Assembly (NCBI GenBank): GCA_006384855.1
Contig: VCJN01001151.1
Location: forward strand, 186,001 to 250,000
DNA: 64,000 nucleotides
Direction of reading: 5' to 3'
Source: Tetraselmis striata
Taxonomy: Eukaryota > Chlorophyta > Chlorodendrophyceae > Chlorodendrales > Chlorodendraceae
The stretch's first letter is position 1. Each line of letters begins with the position of its first letter. Below, piece after piece: positions 11,101 through 21,246 of the stretch. Position numbers and translations under genes: made by a program. The notes beneath the pieces were generated by a model. That model was given only the letters and a program-made list of their open reading frames with translations. It was not told the origin of the DNA and made no database searches.

Positions 11101-12740
11101 GGGACGGGTGCTTGTCGCGCAGCTGGGCGAGGATAGCAGGATCGGACAAGTCGCCCATACCCTTAGAAGATAGTCGGCCCGCCGCTCGGGAGAGCTCTCC
11201 GTCCTCCACCAACGCCACAACGGTGTCCACGAGCAGCGCCGCAAAGAGATCGGCGTCCGTCCGACGCTGGCGGGCATGTCCGGCGTAGAACGCCTCAGTG
11301 CGCGCGTCGTCCCATGAGCGCACGAGCTCGGTCATGCGCCTCTCCGCGAAAGCGCGGAAGCGCCACGCCAAGGATTGTAGCCGCCGCCGTCCGCCTCGGC
11401 TCGGGGCCCTAAGCAACAATTGCGGCAACAGGTACTTCCATTTAAGCGCCCTATCCAACACCACGGGGTCATTGGCCTCCATCGCCGCCACCACCCGCTC
11501 ATTCACGCAGCGTTGTGCCTCTGCCCACGCTTCTTGAAAGTCAATCGGCACCGCCGTCTCCATGGACATCTCCGCCGGCATGTGCACCATGTCCACGTCG
11601 GAGAGGTGGTCCACCGCGCCCCACCCCACCCCGTCGCCGGCTGGAGATGGGCGAGTAGGGGGGGGCGGATACCGAGCCCGTGAGGCCTGGCTACCGGGGT
11701 GGCCGGCCGGTGCACCCACCTCTGGCGGCGTGGGGGCAACAACCGGGGGCGCTGCGACGCCCCGGAACGCAGCGACGGACGGCAGTGCGGGCGACGGCAG
11801 CACCGACGATTGTCCAACTCCACCGGCGCGGCGCGCCCCCCGACGGCGGTGCCGCTCGGCCAACACGGCGCGCGCCTTGGCTAGCCACGCGGCGGCGACC
11901 TCGGTGAAAGCCAACACATCGGCCGGGTGGTGCCTGACGCGGGCGGGCTGGAGCGACCTGGCTGCGGCGTCAATCCTCGGCGCCCATGCGGCGCCCGCGG
12001 CGACGCCAGCGACTGAAAGCGCGTCGGCGACTGTCCAAGCCGCTGCCGGTGCTACGCCCCGCCGCGCCGGCCCGCTGTCGTGTAGCCTGGAATGCAGGCG
12101 GGCGAGAGCATCGAGGCCGGTGAGCGCTATGCCGCGGTTGCCGCCGCGCGGCCGCGGCTGGGGCCGCTCGGAGACTTCCTGGCCGGTCGGAGCGCCATCG
12201 TGATCGCGCTGTGACGCGCCGGGCCCCGAAATACTGCTGAAAGTACTGCGGCGAGGCGACGACACAGGCGAGGCAGCGCGCGCGCCGGTCGTACCTGCCG
12301 CGCCCGTCGCGGACTCGGGACTCGACGACCGGCTCACCGCCTGGGCGTACGTGGGAGCCGGCGGGGCGTCAGTCGCGGGCGGGCTCGGCCTTGGCTGGGT
12401 GGCGTCGGGTGCACTGCCGGTGAACGGTGTTGCCGCGGGCGACGCTCCCGCCGCACGCGATGCGCCGGGGCTGCCTGATATACTGGACGATGTACTGGGG
12501 GGCGGCGGCGACCCGGGGTCAACGGCGCGTTCTGCCGCACCATCGGCGGAAGGCGCAGACATCGCGCGGCGCCCCGCCGGATACAAGCGACCCGCCACAG
12601 CCCGGGCATAACGGTGACGTCGCGTGGGAGGGGGTTGAGGGCAGCTACGCGATCTGGGCGGCGGGTGAGGCATGGCGACACACGGCCCCGCAGCGCCTCC
12701 GGGGCCGCTGGGTGGGTGGGGCCGGTGGGACCGGTACTAT
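8152..12740 (-). mobile_element. Intact non-LTR-type retroelement, RT plus RLE-like nuclease
   Basis: A 4,589-bp element on the minus strand, flanked by the perfect 12-bp duplication GCTGCTACCGGC (8140-8151 and 12741-12752). It is very compact: about 67 nt of 5' UTR, one 1,488-codon ORF, and 55 nt of 3' UTR with no poly-A. The sense 3' end reads GGGGAACTGCCC then TTTTTGTAATTCAC. The same terminus recurs at 26825-26859, 31837-31866 and 59002-59026, which fixes the 3' boundary independently. There are no LTRs or terminal inverted repeats. The intact ORF and perfect duplication suggest a recent insertion. Decayed copies of its 3' coding region lie at 47157-49730. Confidence 0.92.
8207..12673 (-). 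CDS. Retroelement polyprotein: reverse transcriptase and PD-(D/E)XK-like endonuclease
   Basis: Uninterrupted ORF of 1,488 codons. Residues 1 to about 370 are Pro/Ser/Ala-rich and possibly gag-like. From about 540 the RT fold appears: AAGPSGMRNEYL, RPVAVGEAERR, LGVGIPAGDSVLIHG, VIVHTDLRNAYNE (motif A aspartate), EDGVQQGAPLATTSF (motif B) and ARFNADDGILVG near residue 788 (motif C, NADD instead of the usual YADD). After a long thumb/linker, a C-terminal block has QHDAIADAF, then DLVPDAELSLPA near residue 1280 and TLLEFKTMRYG near 1305. The PD...ExK spacing suggests a restriction-like endonuclease, as in early-branching R2-type non-LTR elements. No CCHC finger is visible. The RT subtype resembles the RPxAxGE/LGVGxxGG type seen in many algal and invertebrate genomes. 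The first ATG lies about 67 nt inside the element; M38 is an alternative start. Confidence 0.9.
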   Translation of the reverse strand: MPHPPPRSRSCPQPPPTRRHRYARAVAGRLYPAGRRAMSAPSADGAAERAVDPGSPPPPSTSSSISGSPGASRAAGASPAATPFTGSAPDATQPRPSPPATDAPPAPTYAQAVSRSSSPESATGAAGTTGARAASPVSSPRRSTFSSISGPGASQRDHDGAPTGQEVSERPQPRPRGGNRGIALTGLDALARLHSRLHDSGPARRGVAPAAAWTVADALSVAGVAAGAAWAPRIDAAARSLQPARVRHHPADVLAFTEVAAAWLAKARAVLAERHRRRGARRAGGVGQSSVLPSPALPSVAAFRGVAAPPVVAPTPPEVGAPAGHPGSQASRARYPPPPTRPSPAGDGVGWGAVDHLSDVDMVHMPAEMSMETAVPIDFQEAWAEAQRCVNERVVAAMEANDPVVLDRALKWKYLLPQLLLRAPSRGGRRRLQSLAWRFRAFAERRMTELVRSWDDARTEAFYAGHARQRRTDADLFAALLVDTVVALVEDGELSRAAGRLSSKGMGDLSDPAILAQLRDKHPSRSHPIPDAAYDIPVDEAALTVDMRVPYQQLKQHVAAGPSGMRNEYLRCLVGEYAPASGPAAVRAMSEVASMYLQGRLPGWFNRLFASARLVAPVKKLGEGRAPDVRPVAVGEAERRAAERAVVDNMKEAYVSVLAPSQLGVGIPAGDSVLIHGVRLIAEKLGPRAVIVHTDLRNAYNEAWRRTIIQRHIDCSPLHPVIPALLASLSTDSYLVVDDRSAPLRSEDGVQQGAPLATTSFCVAIHPEVQQCDTTLEVNDGAARFNADDGILVGLPEHVWPALHAFRTSIKASVGLEVRFDKMQAYSADMEAARREAPADIEWPELDGHHGIAVLNVPLGSPEYVQAYMRGKAEELREEVDASLSKLLSAKPSRRYTHALHHHAWALLKHCMQHKAGYWLRNCLPSEVEAFAEAVDATILAAVERVLGVSFDPSTYGTDTNPVVTDFLAELLHDPDPMAAEVATLSEDAVARARSRLHLPTRVKGAGIRRMATVRDAAFIGCMNAILPRFLTKNSGTNTPTPGFFDPQLGSVLGRGSFNANSSARQYDHFLNDAHGSDSYAAEMREAWGRLQAATAGHLGDADARQIEREVEAASGSQKELTAFLDQANNSRLRNEVCALPATCRERILFNQLDAASGMWTVAIPTARTAMTPHELREVAAGYFFLPSPCLAPVVGCQIILPSTEHNPVIVDLYGDALMNLPAPGDAHWRVQHDAIADAFRDHCVHDLGIAVRREVDDLFQQAVPLGNTVPRDELKDLVPDAELSLPAFNVVTGSYDPRSLKSTLLEFKTMRYGVKYTSVPRATAVDRFERSLLGDIQRGLAARDAAWHNTEPGHKGPLRDILDMSEYTGMVFGTVGEVSKGVHRTVRGIACLAADRGALSSRGTRCITRAHQEALLARDFLGVLSLVAARERARCLIRRRRFVSHPVAEAAQHVRGSPTHTRARVARTLNRVRITHPSRLMRDAGRF

Positions 12741-12752
12741 GCTGCTACCGGC
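12741..12752. repeat. Target-site duplication, 5' side of the retroelement
   Basis: GCTGCTACCGGC, the second copy of the 12-bp duplication. The sequence resumes with ACTGCTCACTCG. Confidence 0.9.
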
Positions 12753-13183
12753 ACTGCTCACTCGAATGCCAAGAGGCCCAGGTCAGCCCTGTCCACTCGC
12801 GAGGCTAGATGGGGCCGGGGCGGTGGGGCTACTCGTACTGGGGGCGAAGGTGATCCAGCACCGCACACGGTGATGCTGTCGCGCGCACTGAGAAGGTGCT
12901 GCGCAGATATACTGTAGCGACTACCACGTACTGCTGCTTTTAAATAGCGATTGTATAGGAATCAATTAAGTTACATGAGCTAGGTGCAAAAGGCGATCAG
13001 GAAACCATCCGAATAGGCAATAGGAATTGAATACGAATTAATGGTTCCGTGCTGGTGTACTTTAATTAAGGTACAACTATCAAGGATAGGATAAATCCTG
13101 AGTTGATAACGGGTCGCTGCTTGTAGTGGGCGTACAGATCTTACACTAAATATCGACTGCGCGAACTAGCGACGCCAGTATTG

Positions 13184-13227
<44 letters not shown>

Positions 13228-13537
13228 CGCATTGCCCATCTATGGTATTCACATTATCACTGGTTGCTGCTGCGTGATTTTTCAGGACTCCTTATCAATT
13301 GTAGCCAGACTTGCTGCATGAAAATGCGACTCCGTACTCAAATGAACACCATATGCATCCGTCACTGAGAAGAGCCCTGCATGGGGACATGTATGTGGCT
13401 ATACTCACATAATAACCCATGTTGACAATACATATAGCCTGAGGACAAGGACCCCGCCCCTCTCCCCTCCAGGGCTCATGCCATGCCGCATGATATTCCC
13501 AAAGGCAGCAGTCCCCTCCGTGAAGGCGCCCCCTGAG
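12753..13537. other. Intergenic stretch with (CA)n repeat
   Basis: No gene seen. It contains a (CA)n run at about 13185-13226 and, near 12966-12995, a fragment (TACATGAGCTAG...AAGGCGAT) related to the inverted pair at 60.66 and 61.02 kb. Confidence 0.6.
13185..13226. repeat. (CA)n microsatellite
   Basis: Pure CA dinucleotide run of about 20 units in intergenic DNA. Confidence 0.95.
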
Positions 13538-16500
13538 TTACATGGAGTAGGATTTGTCATCAAAGGCAATGCGCTTCATGACGGTGAGCGCCTCGTTGCG
13601 AATCTCCGCCACGCGGGTCAGCTTGCGCTTGTTGTCCGCGATCTTGTCCTTGTCCGCCTCCATCGCCACCTGCAGGCGGAGCAACGTGGACAGCAACGCG
13701 CCTGCGCAGCAGGGAGAGGCAATCCTTAGGTGCCCCCCCCCCCCCCCCCCCCCGCGTGGATTTTCATTCGAACAGTGCACAGTCGGAACCTCTGTTGGAT
13801 GATGAAATTGGCCCCCTCTACCTCTGTATGCCAAGAGGCGCTACCACACGTGTTACCGCAGGGGGACTGTAGATTCTTGTGTGAAGCTGCGTTTGGCGGA
13901 AATGCGGGAGAAGAGAGAATGGGGTGGGAGGGGGGTGGGGGGGGGGAGGGGAGGAGGGGCGGGGGAGGAAGGGGGGCTGCTCTGAGCTCACCTGGCCTCA
14001 CGACATCGGGAACGTCGTCCTCCGGCAGGCGGAACTTGGCGCGGTTGATGCGCTCCTTCTGTGTGCCTGAGGCAAGGGGGCAGAGCGGCAGAGGACTGCC
14101 AGTTGAGCAACCGAAAGCAATCACAGCCAAGTGCGTATGAGGGATCAGTGATTCAGTCAAAACTTACTGTTATCAAGATATATTTTCATGTAAACATGAA
14201 TAGCACAATGACAGAAAATGGCAAGATGACTAGCGCAGGCGTAACACATGGCAAATCCATGTGGCGAAGTCAGTCAACTGCGCAAGCTTGCCGGTAGCTT
14301 CTTCGCCGCCTTGATGGGTGGGGGCGCACCCATCAGCTTGGGTGCCGCACCCTCCCAGTCGCCGCGGAGCACCTTCTCCATCAAGGCCAGCCGCCGCGCG
14401 GCATCGCCCACTGGAATGAGCTGCCAGGCACAGGCGCGGCGCTGTCAGCAAGAGCTTCAATGCTTCATAAAGCATGACCCCGGCCACCACTGCGGCAGAG
14501 GCTCACCTCCTTGACGAAGTGCGACACCCTCGCTGGGATGACCGTCTGGAACTTGACCAGCTCGGGTGACATCTGCCCGTTCCTCCTGTGGGGCCACCGT
14601 GCCAATTGCGCTCAGCCACCTCCCCCGCCCCCCTCCCCCCTAAATCCCTCTCTCCAACTCGTTCGGCACAGCATGCTGCCGCTGCCGGCCTGCAATGCAG
14701 TATAGCGGCGCCCCGTTTTCAATTTATGTGTTCTCACTGAACCTGAGCTACGTACCCAGTGGGGTGGGGCAATGCCCCTTGTGCACTATACGCTCTGCAT
14801 CACTTCAGGTTACTCTCTCTCTCTCTCTCTCCCCATCTCACGTATCACATTGGAAAATATGCCCATGTCAGTGTGTGTATCCGAAATCACACACATGATT
14901 ACAGAAGATATGTGTGTGTCTGTGTATGTCTGTGTGTCTGTGTCTGTGCTCTCACAGGGCGCAGGGCCGACTCACAGAGCGGTTACACGTAGCTCCTCCC
15001 GCACCAGGCACATGCGCAGAAGCAGTCCCCTGAGCGCCAAGTTGCACAAGGGAGAGCAGTCAGCTACGGAATACCGCAGGATCAGGCATGCCCGAGAGCA
15101 ACACCCCCCCCCCCCCCCCCCTATCCACATCTCCCGGGTAGGACCCCTTCACCTGTCCGGGATGCTGGTGCGCTTCTCCATGTCTTCCACCATACGATTG
15201 GCGGTGATGGCCAGCGCCTCGAGGTTGTACTCCGGCTCCCCGTCCCTGTAGCATTCGGACAGGGGGTTAGGAAAGGAGGCTCTACCTTGAAGGCATTGGC
15301 ATCCGCAGAAGGATAGGTAGCAGGCCAGGGAAGCGAGGGTGGGCTGGTCAGTGCACCTGCCGGTTGTGGTGATGGCGATGTCGATGCGCTCCTGGCGCAC
15401 CCGGGCCACCGGCTGCTCGATCAGCTCCGACAACAGCCGCATCTCCGACGGCATCTTGCTTTCCACGTATAGAATCGTCTCCTCGTAGATGGCCGCTAGG
15501 ATAGCCGCCGCCTGCTCCTGACCCTTGTCCGTGGCCGCCTTGGTGAACTGCATCAACGTCGCCTGCGCCCCCAGGCAACACACACCAGTCACTTGTCGAC
15601 TGGAGAAAGCAGCACTGCTGCGTACTCCCTCCCGCTCCCCTGCAGCCAACTCCGGCAGAAATTGCCTCATCTTACCAAGAAGACGTCGCTGAGGTTGTCT
15701 GTCTCTTGGAGCAGGCACCCCTGGATCGCCTCCTTCAGCGTTGTGTCCCGGTGCTCCTCACCTGCAGGTGCCAGCGTCAGCTCAGTGAGTCACCCACGCC
15801 CCCGCCCCGGATCCAACCTCTGCTACTCGACCTCTCTGCCACTGCGTGGCGCGGGAGGGCCACCAACCCATGACAGACACGACCCCTTCCGCGATCATCA
15901 TCTCCCTGAGCACCTGTCGGGCAACAGCTGCAGCTTCAGGCCGCCGAGTACAGGCAGGACGCGCCCATCGTGGGTAGGGTCACGCCAGCCAGGGAGTCTC
16001 TGCCATGAGCATGCTGTGCGCAGGCCAGCTGCGCCCTCAGCGCAGACACAGGGTTGTAGGCACTGCGGCCAGGCAACAGGGTGCTGAAACAGAGAGTTTG
16101 ACGCACCGCCTTCATCAGCCGGTCCACCGTCTCCGCAGCTGCCGCCACCTCCTCCCGGGCTGCTCGCCACATGCAGGGCAGGAGTGCAGCCACAGTTTCA
16201 GCCAGGGCAGAGTCAGGTCACCTGACAAATGCACACTCTTCAAAGGACCTCTGCTTTTCTAAATGTTTCTTCGTAACCACATAGAGTGGAAGGGGGTGCC
16301 CTAATTTGGGACAATGATCCAATATGGCGCACTTCAAAGTGCACGGACATGTGATAGGATCAACACAAATTTGGATTCAGTGTCCTGCCTGCCCTGGCCA
16401 CTGTTCGAACATTTCGAATCTTCGATATGGAAGCACTGTGCCACAATAGGGCACCCCTTCGCGGGTCTCTCTCTCTCTCTCTCTCGCTCGCTCGCTCCCA

Positions 16501-17173
16501 GGATCCGTGGTCCGTTCCTCCCTTTTCTCACAATCTGGTTGCGGTTTCGCTCTGCCGCCCGTCGCTGTCCAGTCACACGGACCACCTGGCGGGGTAAAAG
16601 CGGAGGAAAGCGGAGAGGAGAAGGCGGGGGGGGGGGGGGGGGGGGGGGGGGGGCGCGGGGGAGGGTCTCGGGCGGCGCGCGTCCGCACCCAGCTCCTTCC
16701 CCAGCCTGCGCTGTTCTAGCGGGTCCCCGCGCGGCTGGTACCGGTCATCGGACTGAACGTCAGGGTTGATCAGCGCGCAGAGCTGCGCCCGGCGGCACTG
16801 GAGAGGCGGCTGGGGAATCGCGTGTCCGGTCCTGCGACCGACGAGACGAGCAGGCGACGGGCGGCGGCGGGCCGCCGGCGCCGTGCGAGTAGTTCTCCGC
16901 AGCGGCAGCGCCGCCGCCCCCGCCACTGTGATGGCCGTCATTATTGTGGTCGGCGGGGTGTATAGGCCTGCACGGAGGAGCTCGTTGATCACTTGAGCGT
17001 GATCTGGTGGACCCGCCACGAGCACCTGAGGCAGCTTTGAGCAGACTTGAGGTGCTGGCGCTTGCGGCAGGGGTGCGCGGTCGGATTATATCACTAATGC
17101 GGCGCAGCTTCCAAGTTCCGGAAACGACACTCACCTGGGACGACGACTTCGTGGGCGGGAGCTTTGTCAGCAT
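13538..17173 (-). CDS. Unrecognised 11-exon gene, mostly alpha-helical protein of about 425 aa
   Basis: I do not recognise the family. Proposed exons (minus): 17173-17135, 17025-16689, 16159-16107, 15913-15884, 15756-15676, 15562-15357, 15245-15153, 14585-14507, 14420-14292, 14058-13992 and 13701-13538. All eleven join in phase to 1,278 nt, which argues for a real gene. The N-terminus (MLTKLPPTKSSSQ, then a hydrophobic patch and Arg/Ala/Pro-rich stretch) could be an organelle presequence. The rest is charged helix: TVDRLMKAVLREMM, QFTKAATDKGQEQAAAI, ESKMPSEMRLLSELIEQP, SPELVKFQTVIPARVSHF, ending VMKRIAFDDKSYSM. The intron after 14292 needs a GC donor (CCG|GCAAGC). If it is not spliced, a TGA at 14276 would end the protein early and 14058-13538 would belong to another gene. 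The first three exons and the 15913-15884 exon are the least certain. The introns at 13733-13753 and 15102-15121 carry poly-G on the coding strand. Confidence 0.6.
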
Positions 17174-17182
17174 CTCATGGCG

Positions 17183-17335
17183 ATACTATAGGCGTCAAAA
17201 GTATTGAACCGGGTTTTAATAGTCGAACTTCAAGTCGGTCCCCCCACGCGGTACAGCGAGCCGTTCGGTACCGGGCGGTCCCAGTAAGGATTATGTATAT
17301 AACAACACAAAGCGAGATTGTCGCTTTCATGCTAC
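17183..17335. repeat. Dispersed repeat, copy 1 (partner 25635-25765)
   Basis: Shares ACTATAGGCGT, then a CGAACTT...TCGGT...CCCCACGCG block, a GAGCC.TTCGGT.CCGG block and AGCAAGATTGTC-like sequence with 25635-25765, in direct orientation. It lies at the 3' end of the decayed Tc1/mariner-like gene, so it may be a transposon end. Confidence 0.6.
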
Positions 17336-17339
17336 TGCA

Positions 17340-18019
17340 TTGTTCTATTGATATATTGCCCCATTTATTGCGATGGAGCGTATTCTCAAAGTTGCGGAGG
17401 GTTTCGAATTTCATTCCCCGCATCATCTGGTCCTCAACTATGTCCCACATGTTTTCGATAGCAAGGACTCAAATCTGGGGAGCACGGAGGTGCGCGCACT
17501 ATAGTGATTTGCGGGAATTATTGCCTTGCCAACTTGTTTTTTTGCCGTTTGCGGAGAGGCGCCGTCCTCATATAGCTTGAACACTTGCCCGCCAAACAGC
17601 TGAGCACCTTCAGGAACGAATAGATTCTCAATCACCTTGCAGCAGTATTCATTCGCACAACCCACGGCTTTTGTCTTGTATTCCTTGCGCCTTGTGGTTT
17701 TCGTGACTGCAAACATGCTAGACATGCCATATGATGCCAACGCGTTGTACAAATGTGCTTGGTTTGGATGCTTGACTACCTCTTGCTTCAGCAATGTGCC
17801 GCGGCGTTGCCAAATTCGTATCCGCCTTGCAAGCTTTCTGCTGCCGAAATATATTAAATTTATGAACATCCAGTTTTGTATGTCTGACTTTTTGCTCTCT
17901 TTCATCCATACCACTCGTTGCTGCTTGTAACTCTCAGTGAGTCATTTCCTCTATTTATTCATTGACTTTATGTGCAACCCCTCCGGCCGCCTTCGCTTCA
18001 AAGCGTGGCGAACTGTGCG
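17340..18019 (-). pseudogene. Tc1/mariner (IS630 superfamily) transposase, C-terminal half
   Basis: Minus-strand translation from 17914 downward gives the DDE_3 pattern: RIWQRRGTLLKQEVVKHPNQ, then LASYGMSSMFAVTKT, LFGGQVFKLYEDGASPQTAK (second catalytic aspartate in YEDGA), and after a frame change SPQI-stop followed by IENMWDIVEDQM, the remnant of the usual SPDLNPIENLW box. The first catalytic block is degraded (VWMKES), and stops and frameshifts are present, so the gene is dead. Its N-terminal half lies at 24758-25105. The gene was split by the LTR element at 18020-24757; removing that element and its short duplication brings the two halves together in the same orientation. Confidence 0.78.
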
Positions 18020-18392
18020 TGTTAGGGTTACCACCATAACCCTACCTTCATACCTATACCCGCATTCATGTGTACACCCATACCCATACTGTCCACTCAC
18101 TTGTATACTAGCACGCCTATATACATACTGCTCATCCGCCCATACATGTAGACTGCGCACATGTTACACGTGATCACGCCCACGTGATCATGCCCTCGTC
18201 AGCCATTACGCCCCGATGTCTCCTTGGTGACTCCAAGCCTAGATTGCATACCCAAGCCTGATGCCTACGCATGCGACCGACTGCTGAGCCGATAGTTGTA
18301 TAAAGCCATGTACACCCCGGTACACTGTAACAATTTCCTTTGCTGCAAACCTTTTCCTTGCCTATGCTGAAGTCCCTCGCCTAAAGCTTACA
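18020..18392 (+). repeat. 5' LTR of Ty3/gypsy-type element
   Basis: Begins TGTTAGGGTTACC and ends AAAGCTTACA (TG...CA). 373 bp, matching 24399-24757 with 11 substitutions and one 14-bp indel (an extra CACGTGATCA-containing duplication here). It contains a TATA-like box, TTGTATAAAGCC, near 18296. It is followed one base later by TGGTTTCGTTCGAGC, a plausible tRNA primer-binding site. The preceding 5 bases are GTGCG. Confidence 0.88.
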
Positions 18393-20665
18393 TTGGTTTC
18401 GTTCGAGCTCTGGTTAAAGATCCTCGCCGTGCTTCCACCGCGTATGATCGACTGCCCCCCCCCCCCCCCCCGCACTTGCCATCGTGAACGACCAGCCTAT
18501 CACTGCCGCCGCCGCCGCCGCCGCCGATAACCATCGAAGTACTGACCGACACCGCACGTGTAATCCGGGCCGAGCTGGCCACGCCCACGACCCGCGCCCT
18601 AGCCACGGACATCATCCGCGCATCACCAATGGAAGTCACTTCGCCCCCCCCCCCCCCCCCCCCCGGCCGCACGCTCCCCCACGCCACCACGCACCCCACC
18701 GCCACTAACCCTCGGCAAATGACCGAATTATATAACGGCATATGCGATGGACGTCGCCGAACAGGCAACTCCGTCAAGAAATGCGCGTCGACGAGCAAGG
18801 CACCACAGTGGCACCAGACATTGGCTGCCAAAAGGCAATTAAGGGAATTACCTAGCTGAACTCGCACCGCCTTGCCGGTTAACGACGGTCTGCGGCCAGC
18901 CTTGATTTGATTTCGAATTGAAAACCAATCGACAATCTGTCTTACTGGCCGTATTGCTCCCCATTCCCGAGACTCACTATGCCTATTGCCCTGCCCCAGT
19001 GAGCGAGTTAACTCCTGAGAGTGCGGCCGAGCGAGCCCTTCGGGCCGGTGTCTGCGCATGACGGGGCTCCTCGTCAGGCCCGTTGCCTGTCGAGTCGGCG
19101 CACTCGTTGCCTTCGCGCGAGCTGCGTCGGTTCCTGCTAGCATCTGCCCGCTTTGCCATCCCAGCTGACACAGTTGCTGCCACAGGTTGTCCGCAAAAGC
19201 GAAACATGCTGCTGTCCAAAAATGTTGCGGACTTCACCCCGCCCCGGCACTGACAAAACCCAAACCTGCCTGGCCAACTGCCTGCCCGCCCACCGCCACG
19301 GCTTCAGTCATCGTAATGACACCACGTGCATGCCTATAGTAATTAATTAATAACCACTGGCGCCTGACCTAACGAGTACAGGTACTGGTAACGACTACAG
19401 TTCGCTGATCGTTAAATGTTTTTCTTTTGCGTTACCACGGTCTATCCGAAGTTTTGTACATGCGATAGTCAGTCTACTACATCGTCTATCGGTCATACTG
19501 TGTTAATTCACTGCCACATCACGCATATATGTGCTCCATGTATGAAAAGGATTCGTAGGCCTGCTGTTCATGAGTCATACTAACGACCAAATCACGACTG
19601 CTAATATCCTATATCTGCTCATTTGCGACTAAACCGCTACAGATGATAGAGGTAGCGACTATTAACTATACCGAGTGCCGTATAGCGCCGCCTAGCGAAT
19701 TTAGTTAACTCGGGAAGTCATAGCGCCCCCTCTAGTTCAAACCGCCTCATCCCCTATTACCATGTCGACGCATGTATTGGCCACATACTTACATCGCCAC
19801 ATCTGCCACTAACAACCTGCCTATGCCACCGACCAACTGGGTCGTCGATGCCTACCCGGGTACCCTGCGGATAGCACTGTCGATACGCAGGCGACCACCG
19901 CGCACGGCCGCAGCATGCGGTCTGGACACCGCGCACAGCCGCAGCATGTCTGCACACGTCAGGGCTCTTGAGCTAGAGCCTGAAGGTAAGACACATATGT
20001 CCGATATTAATAACGCCATCAGCCCCGCTTTGAAAACCCAGAAACGCCTTCGTAACCTCTACAGGTACCTGCACGTCCAATAATTATTATATTTACTACT
20101 ACCAGGTAATGCTAAAACACAAATTGCCCGGTCGTCCACACTGGTTTATAAATGCTGTTATACTCCGGCGATGCGATACACTGTTTGAACATAAATGCCG
20201 CCTGCCCGCAAATATTTAATGATCCTGGTACCGGTAGTCGCTACCTGTACCGCGCCGCTGGGAAATTACGCCGTACAGCCCTGCGTTATTCTTACTAGTC
20301 GCTATACGGATGGCCGCCGCAGCCGTATCAATTATGCCTGTAGCGTCTGAGTCCGGCACATTTCAGTTGCACATTACTAGATACTGCTGACCCCCTTCCT
20401 ATACAGACTTTCATAACTATTTTTCATAACTTTTCCGGGTGACTTTATCATTATCGCGCCCACGGTCCTATACAGTGCGAATGATAAGTTATCATTCCGT
20501 CATCACCGCCGCCCGCGTACAGGATAGCGGATTCGCGCGGGACCGTGCCGGGCAGCGCACCCGGCATCGCCCGCACTCCGCATCCTCCACCCAAACCCAC
20601 TTGCCGACACCTCCTCGGCCCAGTCAAGCGCAGCGACTCCCGCCTCGCCCGCACGACACCGAGGA

Positions 20666-20907
20666 TGAGCAATGAACTGTGGGATTACGGTGGCGTAGGG
20701 GACGAGGACGACGAGCTGGAGGCGGATGAAGGCGGGGACGGCAGCGACGGCGAATCCTGCGGAGATGCCGGCGGCGATGACGCTGCAAGCGAACAAGCGG
20801 GCGAGGACGGCCCAACTGCAAACGAGAACGCCCCCAATGACAGCCTAGACCCGGAGTCCGACTTCCCGCTGGTGGACAACAATGCCCGGTGGTGGGGAGG
20901 CAGCTGA
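20666..20907 (+). CDS. Short acidic ORF inside the nested element
   Basis: ATG at 20666 opens about 80 codons: MSNELWDYGGV, then a run of Asp/Glu/Gly (EDDELEADEGGD), ending FPLVDNNARWWGGS before a stop. The composition resembles the acidic N-terminal part of some transposases (for example piggyBac-like), but no catalytic domain follows. It may be a fragment of the parent transposon's gene or a chance ORF. Confidence 0.3.
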
Positions 20908-21204
20908 CGGCGGCGACGGCGGAGGCCGTGGGCGAGGCCGAGGGCGTGGGCGTGGACGAGGCTCCGCATATCTGTGGCGCTGTGGCCGCTGTGGGCGTGC
21001 AGGGCAGACGCCTGTGGGTCCTTTGGGCTGCGCCTACGGGTGCGCACAGGCGGGGCACGCGGGCGGGGATCTCGAGCTGATGGTCCGCAATGGCGGTCGG
21101 ACCGGGTGGCAGAGGCGACAACTACAGGCGGGCGGCGGCCACAGGGGCGTTAAAAACGTACCGTACGGGACGGAAAAGTTATCATTATCTGTAATGATAA
21201 CTCC

Positions 21205-21246
21205 AGCGCTCTTCAATCCCGAGCGGCTTCGGGATTGAAGAGCGCT
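21205..21246. repeat. Perfect hairpin, 18-bp arms
   Basis: AGCGCTCTTCAATCCCGA, a 6-nt loop GCGGCT, then the exact reverse complement. It is flanked on both sides by short GTTATCATT/AATGATAAC inverted motifs. Confidence 0.9.
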
